Shown: one piece after another, positions 15,608 through 21,931 of the stretch
How positions within the stretch are numbered: the stretch's first letter is position 1
Layout: every line of letters begins with the position of its first letter
Assembly: GCA_937880585.1 (NCBI GenBank)
Contig: CALFMR010000414.1
Location: 1 to 21,931, forward strand
Length of the DNA: 21,931 bases
From: an uncultured Acidobacteriota bacterium
GTDB taxonomy: Bacteria > Acidobacteriota > Vicinamibacteria > Vicinamibacterales > SCN-69-37
Reading direction: 5' to 3'
Translations under genes and position numbers: made by a program
Notes under the pieces: generated by a model
Database searches by the model: none
Told to the model about the DNA's origin: nothing
What the model saw: the letters and a program-made list of their open reading frames with translations, nothing else

Positions 15608-17047
15608 TCAGTCCGCAACGACGCGCGCGGCCGCGACGGCGAGATCGCCGCCGGCTGTCGCGGATCCTGATTCGGTCGCCATCCACTGCGCCAGATCATC
15701 GAGCGCACGGCGACTGGTCGCCATCTGCCGTTCCTGACGGCTGCGCGGCGGATCCGCGAGCGCCGGCATGATGCCGAATGTGATGTTCGATGGCTGATAG
15801 TGCCGCGGGTCGGCGTGCGAGACGTAGTAACCGAGCGATCCGATCGCCGTCGTCCGTGGCGCCGCGATCGGCGTGCGCCCCTGCTCGAGGCGTGCCGCGT
15901 TGATCCCGGCGATGAGTCCGGACGCCGCGGACTCGACGTAACCCTCGACGCCCGACACCTGACCGGCGATGAAGAGTGCTGGGCGCGTCCGCGTTTGCCA
16001 GGTCTCGGTGAGCACCGTGGGACCGTTCACGTACGTATTTCGGTGAATCATGCCGAAGCGGACGAACTCGGCGTGCTCGAGTCCGGGAATCAGGCGCAGC
16101 ACGCGCGCCTGTTCACCCCATTTGAGCTGCGTCTGGAACCCGACGAGGCTGTAGTGATCGCCAGCCAGATTGTCCTGCCGCAGTTGCACGACCGCGTAGG
16201 GCCATCGGCCCGTTCGGGGATCGGTCAACCCGGCTGGCTTCATCGGACCGAAGCGCAGCGTGTCGACGCCACGGTGCGCCATGACCTCGATCGGCAGGCA
16301 GCCCTCGAAGAACGTCGTGTGATCGAAGTCGTGGACCTCGGCCTTTTCCGCGGTCGTGATGGCCGCGTGAAACCGCTCGTACTCCTCGCGCGTGAACGGA
16401 CAGTTCAGATAGTCGCCCTCCGCCTCCGCACCGGTGGCAGCCGGCACGTCGACCGACTCTTCGGCGAGGCTGGCCGAGGACGCTCCCCGGATCGACCGGT
16501 TCCAACGCGAGGCGCGGAAGACGCGTGACTGATCGATGGACTCGGCCAGGACGATCGGACTGATGGCGTCGAAAAACGCAAGGTGCTCGTGCCCGACGAA
16601 TGCCGCGATCTCGTCCGACAAGCTCGGTGACGTGAGCGGACCGGTTGCAACGATGACGGGCGTGCGATCATCGGCGGCCGGCAGGTGTGCCACCTCGCCG
16701 CGCTCGACGCGAATCAACGGATGACTCGACACCGCTTCGGTCACGCGATCGGCGAACGCCTCGCGATCGACGGCCAGCGCCGCACCCGCCGGCACGCGCA
16801 CCGCGTCGGCCACGCGCATGACGAGCGAGCCCAGCCGCCGCATTTCCTCTTTCAAGAGGCCGACGGCGTTGTCCAGCTTGTCCCCACGAAACGAATTGCT
16901 GCAGACGAGCTCGGCGAGACGGTCCGTCCGGTGGACGGCAGTCGCGCGCACTGGACGCATCTCGTGGAGGACAACCGAGACGCCGCGCGAGGCCACTTGC
17001 CAGGCCGCTTCAGATCCTGCGAGTCCGCCGCCGATGACGTGCACCAT
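15608..17047 (-). CDS. trmFO: TrmFO, folate/FAD-dependent tRNA U54 methyltransferase
   Basis: A 479-residue flavoprotein (formerly Gid) that makes ribothymidine at position 54 of tRNA, using methylene-tetrahydrofolate and FADH2. The N-terminus MVHVIGGGLAGSEAAW is the dinucleotide-binding fold for FAD. HEMRP (28-32) and ELVCSNSFRGDKLDN, with Cys49 at the place of the B. subtilis redox cysteine Cys53, are diagnostic, as are DYLNCPFTREEY, FFEGCLPIEVMA, LRFGPMKPAGL, HRNTYVNGP and ALFIAGQVSGVEGYVESAASG. Length is slightly above the usual 430-450 because of the C-terminal tail (about 440-479). The start is ATG 17047, the first position of homology. It lies 38 bases after the exported-protein gene and 10 bases before xerC, consistent with an operon from dprA or topA onward. 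Confidence 0.97.
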   Translation of the reverse strand: MVHVIGGGLAGSEAAWQVASRGVSVVLHEMRPVRATAVHRTDRLAELVCSNSFRGDKLDNAVGLLKEEMRRLGSLVMRVADAVRVPAGAALAVDREAFADRVTEAVSSHPLIRVERGEVAHLPAADDRTPVIVATGPLTSPSLSDEIAAFVGHEHLAFFDAISPIVLAESIDQSRVFRASRWNRSIRGASSASLAEESVDVPAATGAEAEGDYLNCPFTREEYERFHAAITTAEKAEVHDFDHTTFFEGCLPIEVMAHRGVDTLRFGPMKPAGLTDPRTGRWPYAVVQLRQDNLAGDHYSLVGFQTQLKWGEQARVLRLIPGLEHAEFVRFGMIHRNTYVNGPTVLTETWQTRTRPALFIAGQVSGVEGYVESAASGLIAGINAARLEQGRTPIAAPRTTAIGSLGYYVSHADPRHYQPSNITFGIMPALADPPRSRQERQMATSRRALDDLAQWMATESGSATAGGDLAVAAARVVAD

Positions 17048-17085
17048 GGCCCCATGATACCGGGGGCGCGGTTCGGGGATTCCGA

Positions 17086-17769
17086 TCAGTTGATCGCGAA
17101 GCAGTAGAAGAGGCCGTCGCCACCCGTCGCGCGCAGATCGTCCTGACTGCAGCCTTGCGAGGCATGCGCCGAGTTCCAGGACGACGGGTTGTCGCCGCCG
17201 CCCTGCCGATCGTGATGGCCGAGCTGAGCGCTGCCGCGTCCGTCGCTCGTCCAGTTGTGGCAGGTGCGATCGGGTCCCGCCGGAAACGCCGTTCCGTCCG
17301 GCTGCGATCCCGTGAGCATGTCGTGGCGGTTCGGCGTGTCGCCACGGCCGTTGACGATCTCGCCCTTCTCGGTGAGTTGCGTCGTCTTGAAGAGATTGTT
17401 CGCGTCCGAATGAAGTTCGTTGAGGTTGGTCGCGATGCGCACGCCCCGAGCGTTGAACCACGGCCCGGTGCCGATGCGATCGCGCGCGTTGACCGCGGAG
17501 GCGCGGCCGGTGGCCTGCGTGCTCAGATACGCATGCCACGTGCGGCCGCCCGCGCCTACCGCCGTCGCGCGTGTCTGGCACAGCCGATCCGCGCCTTGGA
17601 GGCCGCCGAGGTTCGCGCCGTCCCCCGATCCGCGACTCGTGATGAAGAAGCTCATCGTGCTCGCCGGCGCCGCGGGCGGCTGCTGCGCGTGGACGAGATA
17701 GGACGCCGCGACGAGCGCGGCGACCGAGAGTCCCCAGACGCCGAGCACACGCGTCCTCTGCACCGTCAT
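17086..17769 (-). CDS. Exported endostatin/C-type-lectin-like protein
   Basis: A 227-residue protein with a signal peptide (about 1-28, MTVQRTRVLGVWGLSVAALV..., cleavage near VHAQ). The mature part is one compact domain with four cysteines (64, 170, 207, 223) and motifs SFFITSRGSGDGANLGGLQG, GADRLCQ, RTWHAYLSTQ, ARDRIGTGPWFNARG, HDMLTGSQPDGTAFP, CHNWTS, WNSAHASQGCSQ and LFYCF. The spacing of the late Trp/Cys motifs recalls the endostatin/collagen NC10 and C-type-lectin folds; similar bacterial proteins are often annotated as lectins. Ligand binding is therefore possible but unproven. It sits between topA and trmFO, 31 and 38 bases from them on the same strand, in a place where most bacteria have no gene, so it looks like an insertion in the operon. 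Fold assignment is from memory of motif style. Confidence 0.75.
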   Translation of the reverse strand: MTVQRTRVLGVWGLSVAALVAASYLVHAQQPPAAPASTMSFFITSRGSGDGANLGGLQGADRLCQTRATAVGAGGRTWHAYLSTQATGRASAVNARDRIGTGPWFNARGVRIATNLNELHSDANNLFKTTQLTEKGEIVNGRGDTPNRHDMLTGSQPDGTAFPAGPDRTCHNWTSDGRGSAQLGHHDRQGGGDNPSSWNSAHASQGCSQDDLRATGGDGLFYCFAIN

Positions 17770-17800
17770 CGCGTTCTCCGTGCGGCCATTCGACGCCCGA

Positions 17801-20245
17801 CTACGCTTCGGTCGCCGCCGGCTCGAGATCCGCGCTGCGCACGTAGTCGCACGCCTCGTTGGCGCAGATGAGCTGCCGGCCGTGTCGCTTGGTGATCTTC
17901 TCGGTCAGGAACGCCCAGCCGCACTTCGGACACGGTTCGGGCACCGGCTTGTTCCACAGCGTGAAGTCGCACTTCGGATAGTTCGCGCAGCCGTAGAACA
18001 CTTTCCCACGACGCGACTTCCGTTCGACGATGTCGCCGCCGTCCTTCGGGCAGGCCACGCCAGTGGACTTCTGCTTGACGTACTTGCACTCGGGATAACC
18101 GGTGCAGGCGGTGAACTCGCCGAACCGGCCTTGCTTCAGGACGAGGTTGCGTCCGCAGTTCGGGCACTTCTCGTCGAGGATCTGGTCCGGCTTGGCCGCG
18201 GCCATGCCCTGCTTGGTCGAGATGATCTTGCGCGTCGTCTTGCACTCGGGATAGCCGGTGCAGGCGAGGAACATCCCAAAGCGGCCGCGCTTGAGCACCA
18301 TCGGCCGCCCGCAGTTCTCGCAGGTCTCTTCCAGATCCTCGGCGGGCGCTTCGGCCGGCTCAAGCTCCTTCGTATTGTCGCAGTCCGGATAGCGGCTGCA
18401 GGCGAGGAAGATGCCGAACTTGCCGGCCTTCTCGACCATCTCGCCCTGCCCGCACTTGTCGCACGTGATGCCGGTCGGCTGCCCTTCCTTGAAGTTCGGC
18501 ATTTCCTTCGCGGCGCGCGTCAGATCCTTCTGGAAACTCTTGTAGAAGCTCGACAGCGTGTCCTGGTAATCAGCCTTGCCCTTCTCGATGTTGTCGAGCT
18601 GATCCTCCATGCGCGCCGTGTACTCGACATCGAGGATGTCGTCGAACACGGGATGGAGCAGCCGGTCGACGAGCCGGCGGCCGAGGATCGTGGGCCGGAA
18701 GCGGCCTTCGACCTTGTTCACGTAGTCGCGCGCCTGGAGCACGCCGATGATCGACGCGTAGGTGCTCGGACGGCCGATGCCGTTCTCCTCGAGCGCCTTG
18801 ACGAGCGATCCTTCGTTGTAGCGCGGCGGCGGCTGGGTGAACTTCTGTTCGGGCGTGATGGCGCGGACGTCGAGCGCCTGGCCCTCGCTGAGCGCCGGCA
18901 GCACGCCACTCGTCGTCTCCTCGTCCGAGTCGGCTCCGGCCGCTTTCGCCGCCGGACGCTCGGTCCGCTCGCTCTCCTCCGCCTCGCCCGTGCCCTGATA
19001 GACGGCCAGCCAGCCGGCAAACCGCGGCACCGATCCCTTGGCGCGGAAGACGTACTCGCCGGCCGAGATGTCGACCGTCGTGTCGTCGAACACGGCGGCC
19101 GTCATCTGCGAGGCGACGAACCGATTCCAGATGAGGCGATAGAGCGAGAACTGGTCCGGCGTCAGATAGGCGCGCACGGACTCCGGCGTGTGCCGCATGG
19201 ACGTCGGCCGGATGGCCTCGTGCGCGTCCTGCGCGTTCGACTTCACCTTGTAGCGGTTCGGCTGCTCCGGCACGTAGGCCTCGCCGAACGCCGACCGCAC
19301 GTGGGCGCGCACCTCGTCGAGCGCCTGCTCGGCGACGCGCACCGAGTCGGTGCGCATGTAGGTGATGAGGCCGATGGGCGCGTCTTCGTCCGGGAGCTGG
19401 ATGCCCTCGTACAACTGCTGCGCGACCATCATCGTCTTCTTGACCGGAAAACGAGAGGCCTGCTGCAGTTTGCTCGTGATGAAGGGCGGCACGGCGTGGC
19501 GCCGGCGCTCCTTCGTCGCGACCGACGAGACGACGAACGAGGCGCGCGACAGGTCGTCGAGAATCGCCTTGGCCTCGGCCTCGCGCGATACCTTGACGGC
19601 CGCGTCACCCTTGCGCATGAGGCGGGCGTCGAACTCCGGCGGTTCGGCGCCGGCCAGCCGCGCCGTGATGTGCCAGAACTCCTCGGCAACGAACGCTTCG
19701 ATTTCGCGCTCGCGGTCGCAGACGAGCTTGAGCGCGACCGACTGCACGCGGCCGGCGCTCAGACCGCGGCGGACCTTGTCCCAAAGAATCGGGCTGATCT
19801 TGTAGCCGACCAACCGGTCGAGCACGCGGCGCGCCTGCTGGGCGTCGACCATCCGCATGTCAATGTCACCCGGATGGTTCATTGCCTCGAGAATCGCCTT
19901 CTTGGTGATCTCGTTGAACATCAGGCGGCGGATCTTCTTCTTGGTGCCGCCGAGCTCTTCGGCGAGGTGCCAGCCGATGGCCTCGCCCTCGCGGTCAGGG
20001 TCGGTCGCGACAAAGACCTGGTCGGCGGCCTTGGCCGCGTCCTTCAGCTCTTTGATGACCTTCTGGCGGTCCGGCAGGACCACGTACTCCGGGCGGAAAC
20101 CGGCCTCGATGTCCACGCCGAGCTTGCTCTTCGGCAAGTCGCGGACGTGGCCCATCGACGCGATGACCTTGAAGTCGCGGCCCAGATATTTGTTGATCGT
20201 CTTCGCCTTCGCCGGCGACTCGACAACGACGAGCGCCTTTGCCAT
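17801..20245 (-). CDS. topA: DNA topoisomerase I (type IA)
   Basis: An 814-residue enzyme that relaxes negative supercoils. The Toprim domain (1-140) has Glu9 (VVVESPAKAK) and the metal motif TDPDREGEA (81-89, Asp82/Asp84). The core has GLSAGRVQSVALKLV (161-175), and the nucleophile Tyr296 in LITYMRTDSVRV. RFRPTILGR, NIEKGKADYQ and SSFYKSFQKDL are typical of the rest of the core. The C-terminal third carries five zinc-ribbon modules (CDKCGQGE..., CENCGRP..., CPNCGRN..., CPKDGGD..., CPKCGWA...); the fourth lacks the second cysteine of its first pair. It has an acidic/Pro linker (TERPAAKAAGADSDEETTSG). ATG 20245 is 47 bases after the dprA stop. Complete; gene identity is certain. Confidence 0.98.
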   Translation of the reverse strand: MAKALVVVESPAKAKTINKYLGRDFKVIASMGHVRDLPKSKLGVDIEAGFRPEYVVLPDRQKVIKELKDAAKAADQVFVATDPDREGEAIGWHLAEELGGTKKKIRRLMFNEITKKAILEAMNHPGDIDMRMVDAQQARRVLDRLVGYKISPILWDKVRRGLSAGRVQSVALKLVCDREREIEAFVAEEFWHITARLAGAEPPEFDARLMRKGDAAVKVSREAEAKAILDDLSRASFVVSSVATKERRRHAVPPFITSKLQQASRFPVKKTMMVAQQLYEGIQLPDEDAPIGLITYMRTDSVRVAEQALDEVRAHVRSAFGEAYVPEQPNRYKVKSNAQDAHEAIRPTSMRHTPESVRAYLTPDQFSLYRLIWNRFVASQMTAAVFDDTTVDISAGEYVFRAKGSVPRFAGWLAVYQGTGEAEESERTERPAAKAAGADSDEETTSGVLPALSEGQALDVRAITPEQKFTQPPPRYNEGSLVKALEENGIGRPSTYASIIGVLQARDYVNKVEGRFRPTILGRRLVDRLLHPVFDDILDVEYTARMEDQLDNIEKGKADYQDTLSSFYKSFQKDLTRAAKEMPNFKEGQPTGITCDKCGQGEMVEKAGKFGIFLACSRYPDCDNTKELEPAEAPAEDLEETCENCGRPMVLKRGRFGMFLACTGYPECKTTRKIISTKQGMAAAKPDQILDEKCPNCGRNLVLKQGRFGEFTACTGYPECKYVKQKSTGVACPKDGGDIVERKSRRGKVFYGCANYPKCDFTLWNKPVPEPCPKCGWAFLTEKITKRHGRQLICANEACDYVRSADLEPAATEA

Positions 20246-20249
20246 ATGT

Positions 20250-20294
20250 CAGGTCCGTCCCTTGTCCTTCTCCTCTATTCGTAGCAGGTCCGTC
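20250..20294. repeat. Ten-base direct repeat in the dprA-topA gap
   Basis: CAGGTCCGTC occurs at 20250-20259 and again at 20285-20294, 35 bases apart, the second overlapping the dprA stop. On the coding strand it reads GACGGACCTG just before the topA ATG. It may be chance or a remnant of a small duplication; no function is assigned. Confidence 0.35.
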
Positions 20295-21423
20295 AAGTCC
20301 TGAGAAATGCACCACCGGGCGTTCTGGCCACCGATCCGGCCAGTTCCAGGCGCGTCAACGCGGCCAGAATTTCCGCCACCGGACGCCCCATCCGCTCGGC
20401 CAGCGCGTCGGCGGTCAGTGCCTCTCCCGGCCGAATGTCGACCTCCAAACCGTTGATGTTCAATGGCTTGGCCGTCGATCCCGGCGCAAGTGCCGTCCAG
20501 CCGACCTCCTCCAGGACGTCCCGTACAGTCTCGACCACTCGGGCTCCATCCTTTATGAGGGCGTGGCAGCCGCGGTGGCGCCCGGGCATGACGGGGCCGG
20601 GAACGGCCAGCACGTCGCGCCCCTGCTCGAGCGCGAGCCTGGCGGTGATGAGCGACCCGCTGCGCTCGGACGCCTCGACGACCACGACGGCCAGCGACAG
20701 GCCGCTGATGATGCGGTTGCGCAGGGGAAAGTACGGTGGGAGCGGCGGGGTTCCGGGGAGGTGCTCGGTGACCAGTGCGCCGCGCACGGGGATCTCAGCG
20801 GCCATGTCCGCGTGCTCGCGCGGATAGATGACGTCGATCCCGCAGCCGAGCACAGCAATCGTCACGCCGCCAGCATCGAGCGCGCCGCGATGCGCGGCCG
20901 CGTCAATGCCGCGCGCCAGGCCGCTGACGACGGTCAGTCCCGCCGCGGCGAGCTCGCGGCCGAGTTGCCGGGCCATCGCCAGGCCGGACGCCGTTGCTTG
21001 CCGCGAGCCGACGACAGCGACGGCCGGCGTCGCGAGCACGGACAGGACGCCGCGGACCCAGAGCACGACGGGTGGATCGGCAATCTCCCGGAGCCGGTCC
21101 GGGTACGCATCGGCAAATGCGGTGACAAGCGGCACACGCAGCCGCGCCGAGGCATCGGCGGCTTGGCGCGCGCGTGTCCGACCATCGCGAACGCGTGTTG
21201 CCCGTTCGGCCGGTGGGGTAATCAGTTCCTCGGCGGCGTGCTCCACAAGGCCGCCCGCCATGTTGGGTGGGTCCGTCGTACCCAGAACGCGGTCGCGAAA
21301 CCAGCGCGCGGTCCGCGTGTCGACGGGCGGTCGCAAGGCCGCAAGCGCCAGCAAGTCGTCCAATTCGGCGGGTGTGAACTGTCCTCGTGTGCGCACGACG
21401 CGACGTCGTAGTGCAGCGCACAT
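20293..21423 (-). CDS. dprA: DprA/Smf, DNA-processing protein
   Basis: A 376-residue protein (with the start chosen here) that binds incoming single-stranded DNA and loads RecA during natural transformation. After an N-terminal helical region (about 15-95) comes the Rossmann-like core: AVAVVGSRQATASG (134-147), GLTVVSGLARGIDAAAHRGAL (162-182), TIAVLGCGIDVIYPREH (188-204), FPLRNRIISGLS (232-243), VEASERSGSLITARLALEQGR and AVPGPV. The C-terminal winged helix (about 320-376: ALTADALAERMGRPVAEILAAL) is the DprA-associated domain. Start is uncertain: ATG 21423, an upstream GTG at 21507 and a later TTG or GTG all lack good ribosome sites. It heads the dprA-topA-trmFO-xerC run and is divergent from the TPR gene. 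Presence does not prove competence; dprA is widespread. Confidence 0.94.
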   Translation of the reverse strand: MCAALRRRVVRTRGQFTPAELDDLLALAALRPPVDTRTARWFRDRVLGTTDPPNMAGGLVEHAAEELITPPAERATRVRDGRTRARQAADASARLRVPLVTAFADAYPDRLREIADPPVVLWVRGVLSVLATPAVAVVGSRQATASGLAMARQLGRELAAAGLTVVSGLARGIDAAAHRGALDAGGVTIAVLGCGIDVIYPREHADMAAEIPVRGALVTEHLPGTPPLPPYFPLRNRIISGLSLAVVVVEASERSGSLITARLALEQGRDVLAVPGPVMPGRHRGCHALIKDGARVVETVRDVLEEVGWTALAPGSTAKPLNINGLEVDIRPGEALTADALAERMGRPVAEILAALTRLELAGSVARTPGGAFLRT

Positions 21424-21581
21424 GCCACGGAAATTTGGAGAGCCGTTCCCGCGTCCGACGGTGCGGATGGATGGGCTCGCCAGGTCGTCGCGGCAATGAT
21501 CTTGCACAATGCCGGGCCGCTCGGCCGCAATCAGCCGGCGCCACGTCCGGTGCCGGGAGTATATTTGGAGCGACGTCGACG
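21424..21581. promoter_or_regulatory. Divergent dprA/TPR intergenic region with an inverted repeat
   Basis: CCGGCGCC (21535-21542) and GGTGCCGG (21549-21556) form an 8-base inverted repeat with one mismatch, just upstream of TATATT (21560-21565), a possible -10 for the TPR gene. GGAG at 21567-21570 is 11 bases before its ATG. No clear promoter for dprA was found by eye. Confidence 0.4.
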
Positions 21582-21931
21582 ATGCCCGTCCGTTTCGTTC
21601 TGATTCTCGCGCTCGTCCTGGGGTCGGTCGTGCCCGCCCTCGCCGATCGGCGTTCGGACGCCAAGGCGCAGGTGGAATTCGGGATCACGGTCGCCGAGAA
21701 GGGGCTGTGGAAGGAAGCCACCGACCGATGGCAGAAGGCCGTCGAGATGGATCCCACCTACGGCGCCGCCTGGAACAACCTCGGCATCGGCTGCGAGCAG
21801 CTCGGCCGATTCGACGACGCGCGAAAGGCGTACGAGAAAGCGCTGGAACTCGAGCCCGACAACACGCTCATCCGCAACAACTACGATCTCTTCCGGGAGA
21901 TTTATGACCGCCAGAACCGCCGCCGCGATCG
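21582..21931 (+). CDS. Exported TPR-repeat protein, 5' part only
   Basis: The first 116 codons of a gene that runs off the right edge without a stop. MPVRFVLILALVLGSVVPAL is a signal peptide with likely cleavage after ALA (22). Two tetratricopeptide repeats follow: AEKGLWKEATDRWQKAVEMD (about 39-58) with TYGAAWNNLGIGCEQLGRFD, and DARKAYEKALELEPDN with IRNNYDLFREIY. TPR proteins are scaffolds for protein contacts; a periplasmic role is expected. The start is ATG 21582, with GGAG 11 bases upstream. It is divergent from dprA. Confidence 0.82.
   Translation, partial: MPVRFVLILALVLGSVVPALADRRSDAKAQVEFGITVAEKGLWKEATDRWQKAVEMDPTYGAAWNNLGIGCEQLGRFDDARKAYEKALELEPDNTLIRNNYDLFREIYDRQNRRRD

Noticed and set aside
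17338..17346. RGD tripeptide in the lectin-like protein (residues 142-144)
   Set aside because: A three-residue motif in a Gly/Arg-rich region is expected by chance; no evidence of integrin-like binding.
17048..17581. 178-codon upstream extension of the trmFO frame
   Set aside because: It overlaps the lectin-like gene in another frame and shows no FAD-family homology; trmFO homology begins exactly at ATG 17047.
17780..20284. 834-residue open frame on the plus strand opposite topA
   Set aside because: It mirrors topA on the other strand, is rich in Arg, Leu, Asp and His without any domain, and has no ribosome site; an effect of GC-rich codon use.

Overview
The window is GC-rich, densely packed bacterial chromosome with short intergenic gaps. 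The style of its proteins (a CGKKG lipoprotein with fibronectin repeats, a PEGA-domain exported protein, a soluble NtrB/NtrC-like pair, an endostatin-like exported protein) suggests an acidobacterium, perhaps of the Vicinamibacteria. That placement is inference from protein style; no marker gene here proves it. I see no rRNA, tRNA, CRISPR array, transposase or phage gene.

Layout, left to right. (1) Minus-strand operon 5738 to 1: hslV, hslU, a fibronectin-type lipoprotein, a fumarylacetoacetase-fold protein with several active-site residues replaced, a TalC-type transaldolase, and an AsmA-like membrane-anchored protein. The last has an in-frame TAG at 37-39, after which the same frame continues to look coding off the window edge. 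(2) A plus-strand PEGA-domain exported protein (6010-6933) meets a minus-strand four-gene ECF sigma operon (9570 to 6982: sigma factor, zinc-binding membrane anti-sigma factor, exported protein, lipoprotein) across a hairpin that can serve both directions. (3) A divergent control region (9571-9749) with an inverted repeat separates the sigma operon from a plus-strand ABC-F ATPase. A 165-base gap with several inverted repeats and a possible sigma-54 promoter follows, then a soluble histidine kinase and an NtrC-type sigma-54 activator. (4) Minus-strand housekeeping block 21423 to 14608: dprA, topA, an endostatin/lectin-like exported protein, trmFO and xerC. (5) A divergent plus-strand TPR protein begins at 21582 and runs off the right edge.

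The most informative large-scale pattern is gene order. dprA, topA, trmFO, xerC, hslV and hslU lie on one strand in the same order as the classical Firmicutes smf-topA-gid-codV-clpQ-clpY cluster, but here the block is opened twice: by the lectin-like gene between topA and trmFO, and by about 8.9 kb of regulatory and envelope genes between xerC and hslV.

I did not find a clear new defence or mobile system. The best candidates for something undescribed are the sigma/anti-sigma operon with its two unrecognised exported proteins, the degenerate fumarylacetoacetase-family protein, the structured region ahead of the two-component system, and the exported proteins (aromatic-rich PEGA protein, lectin-like protein, split-fibronectin lipoprotein).
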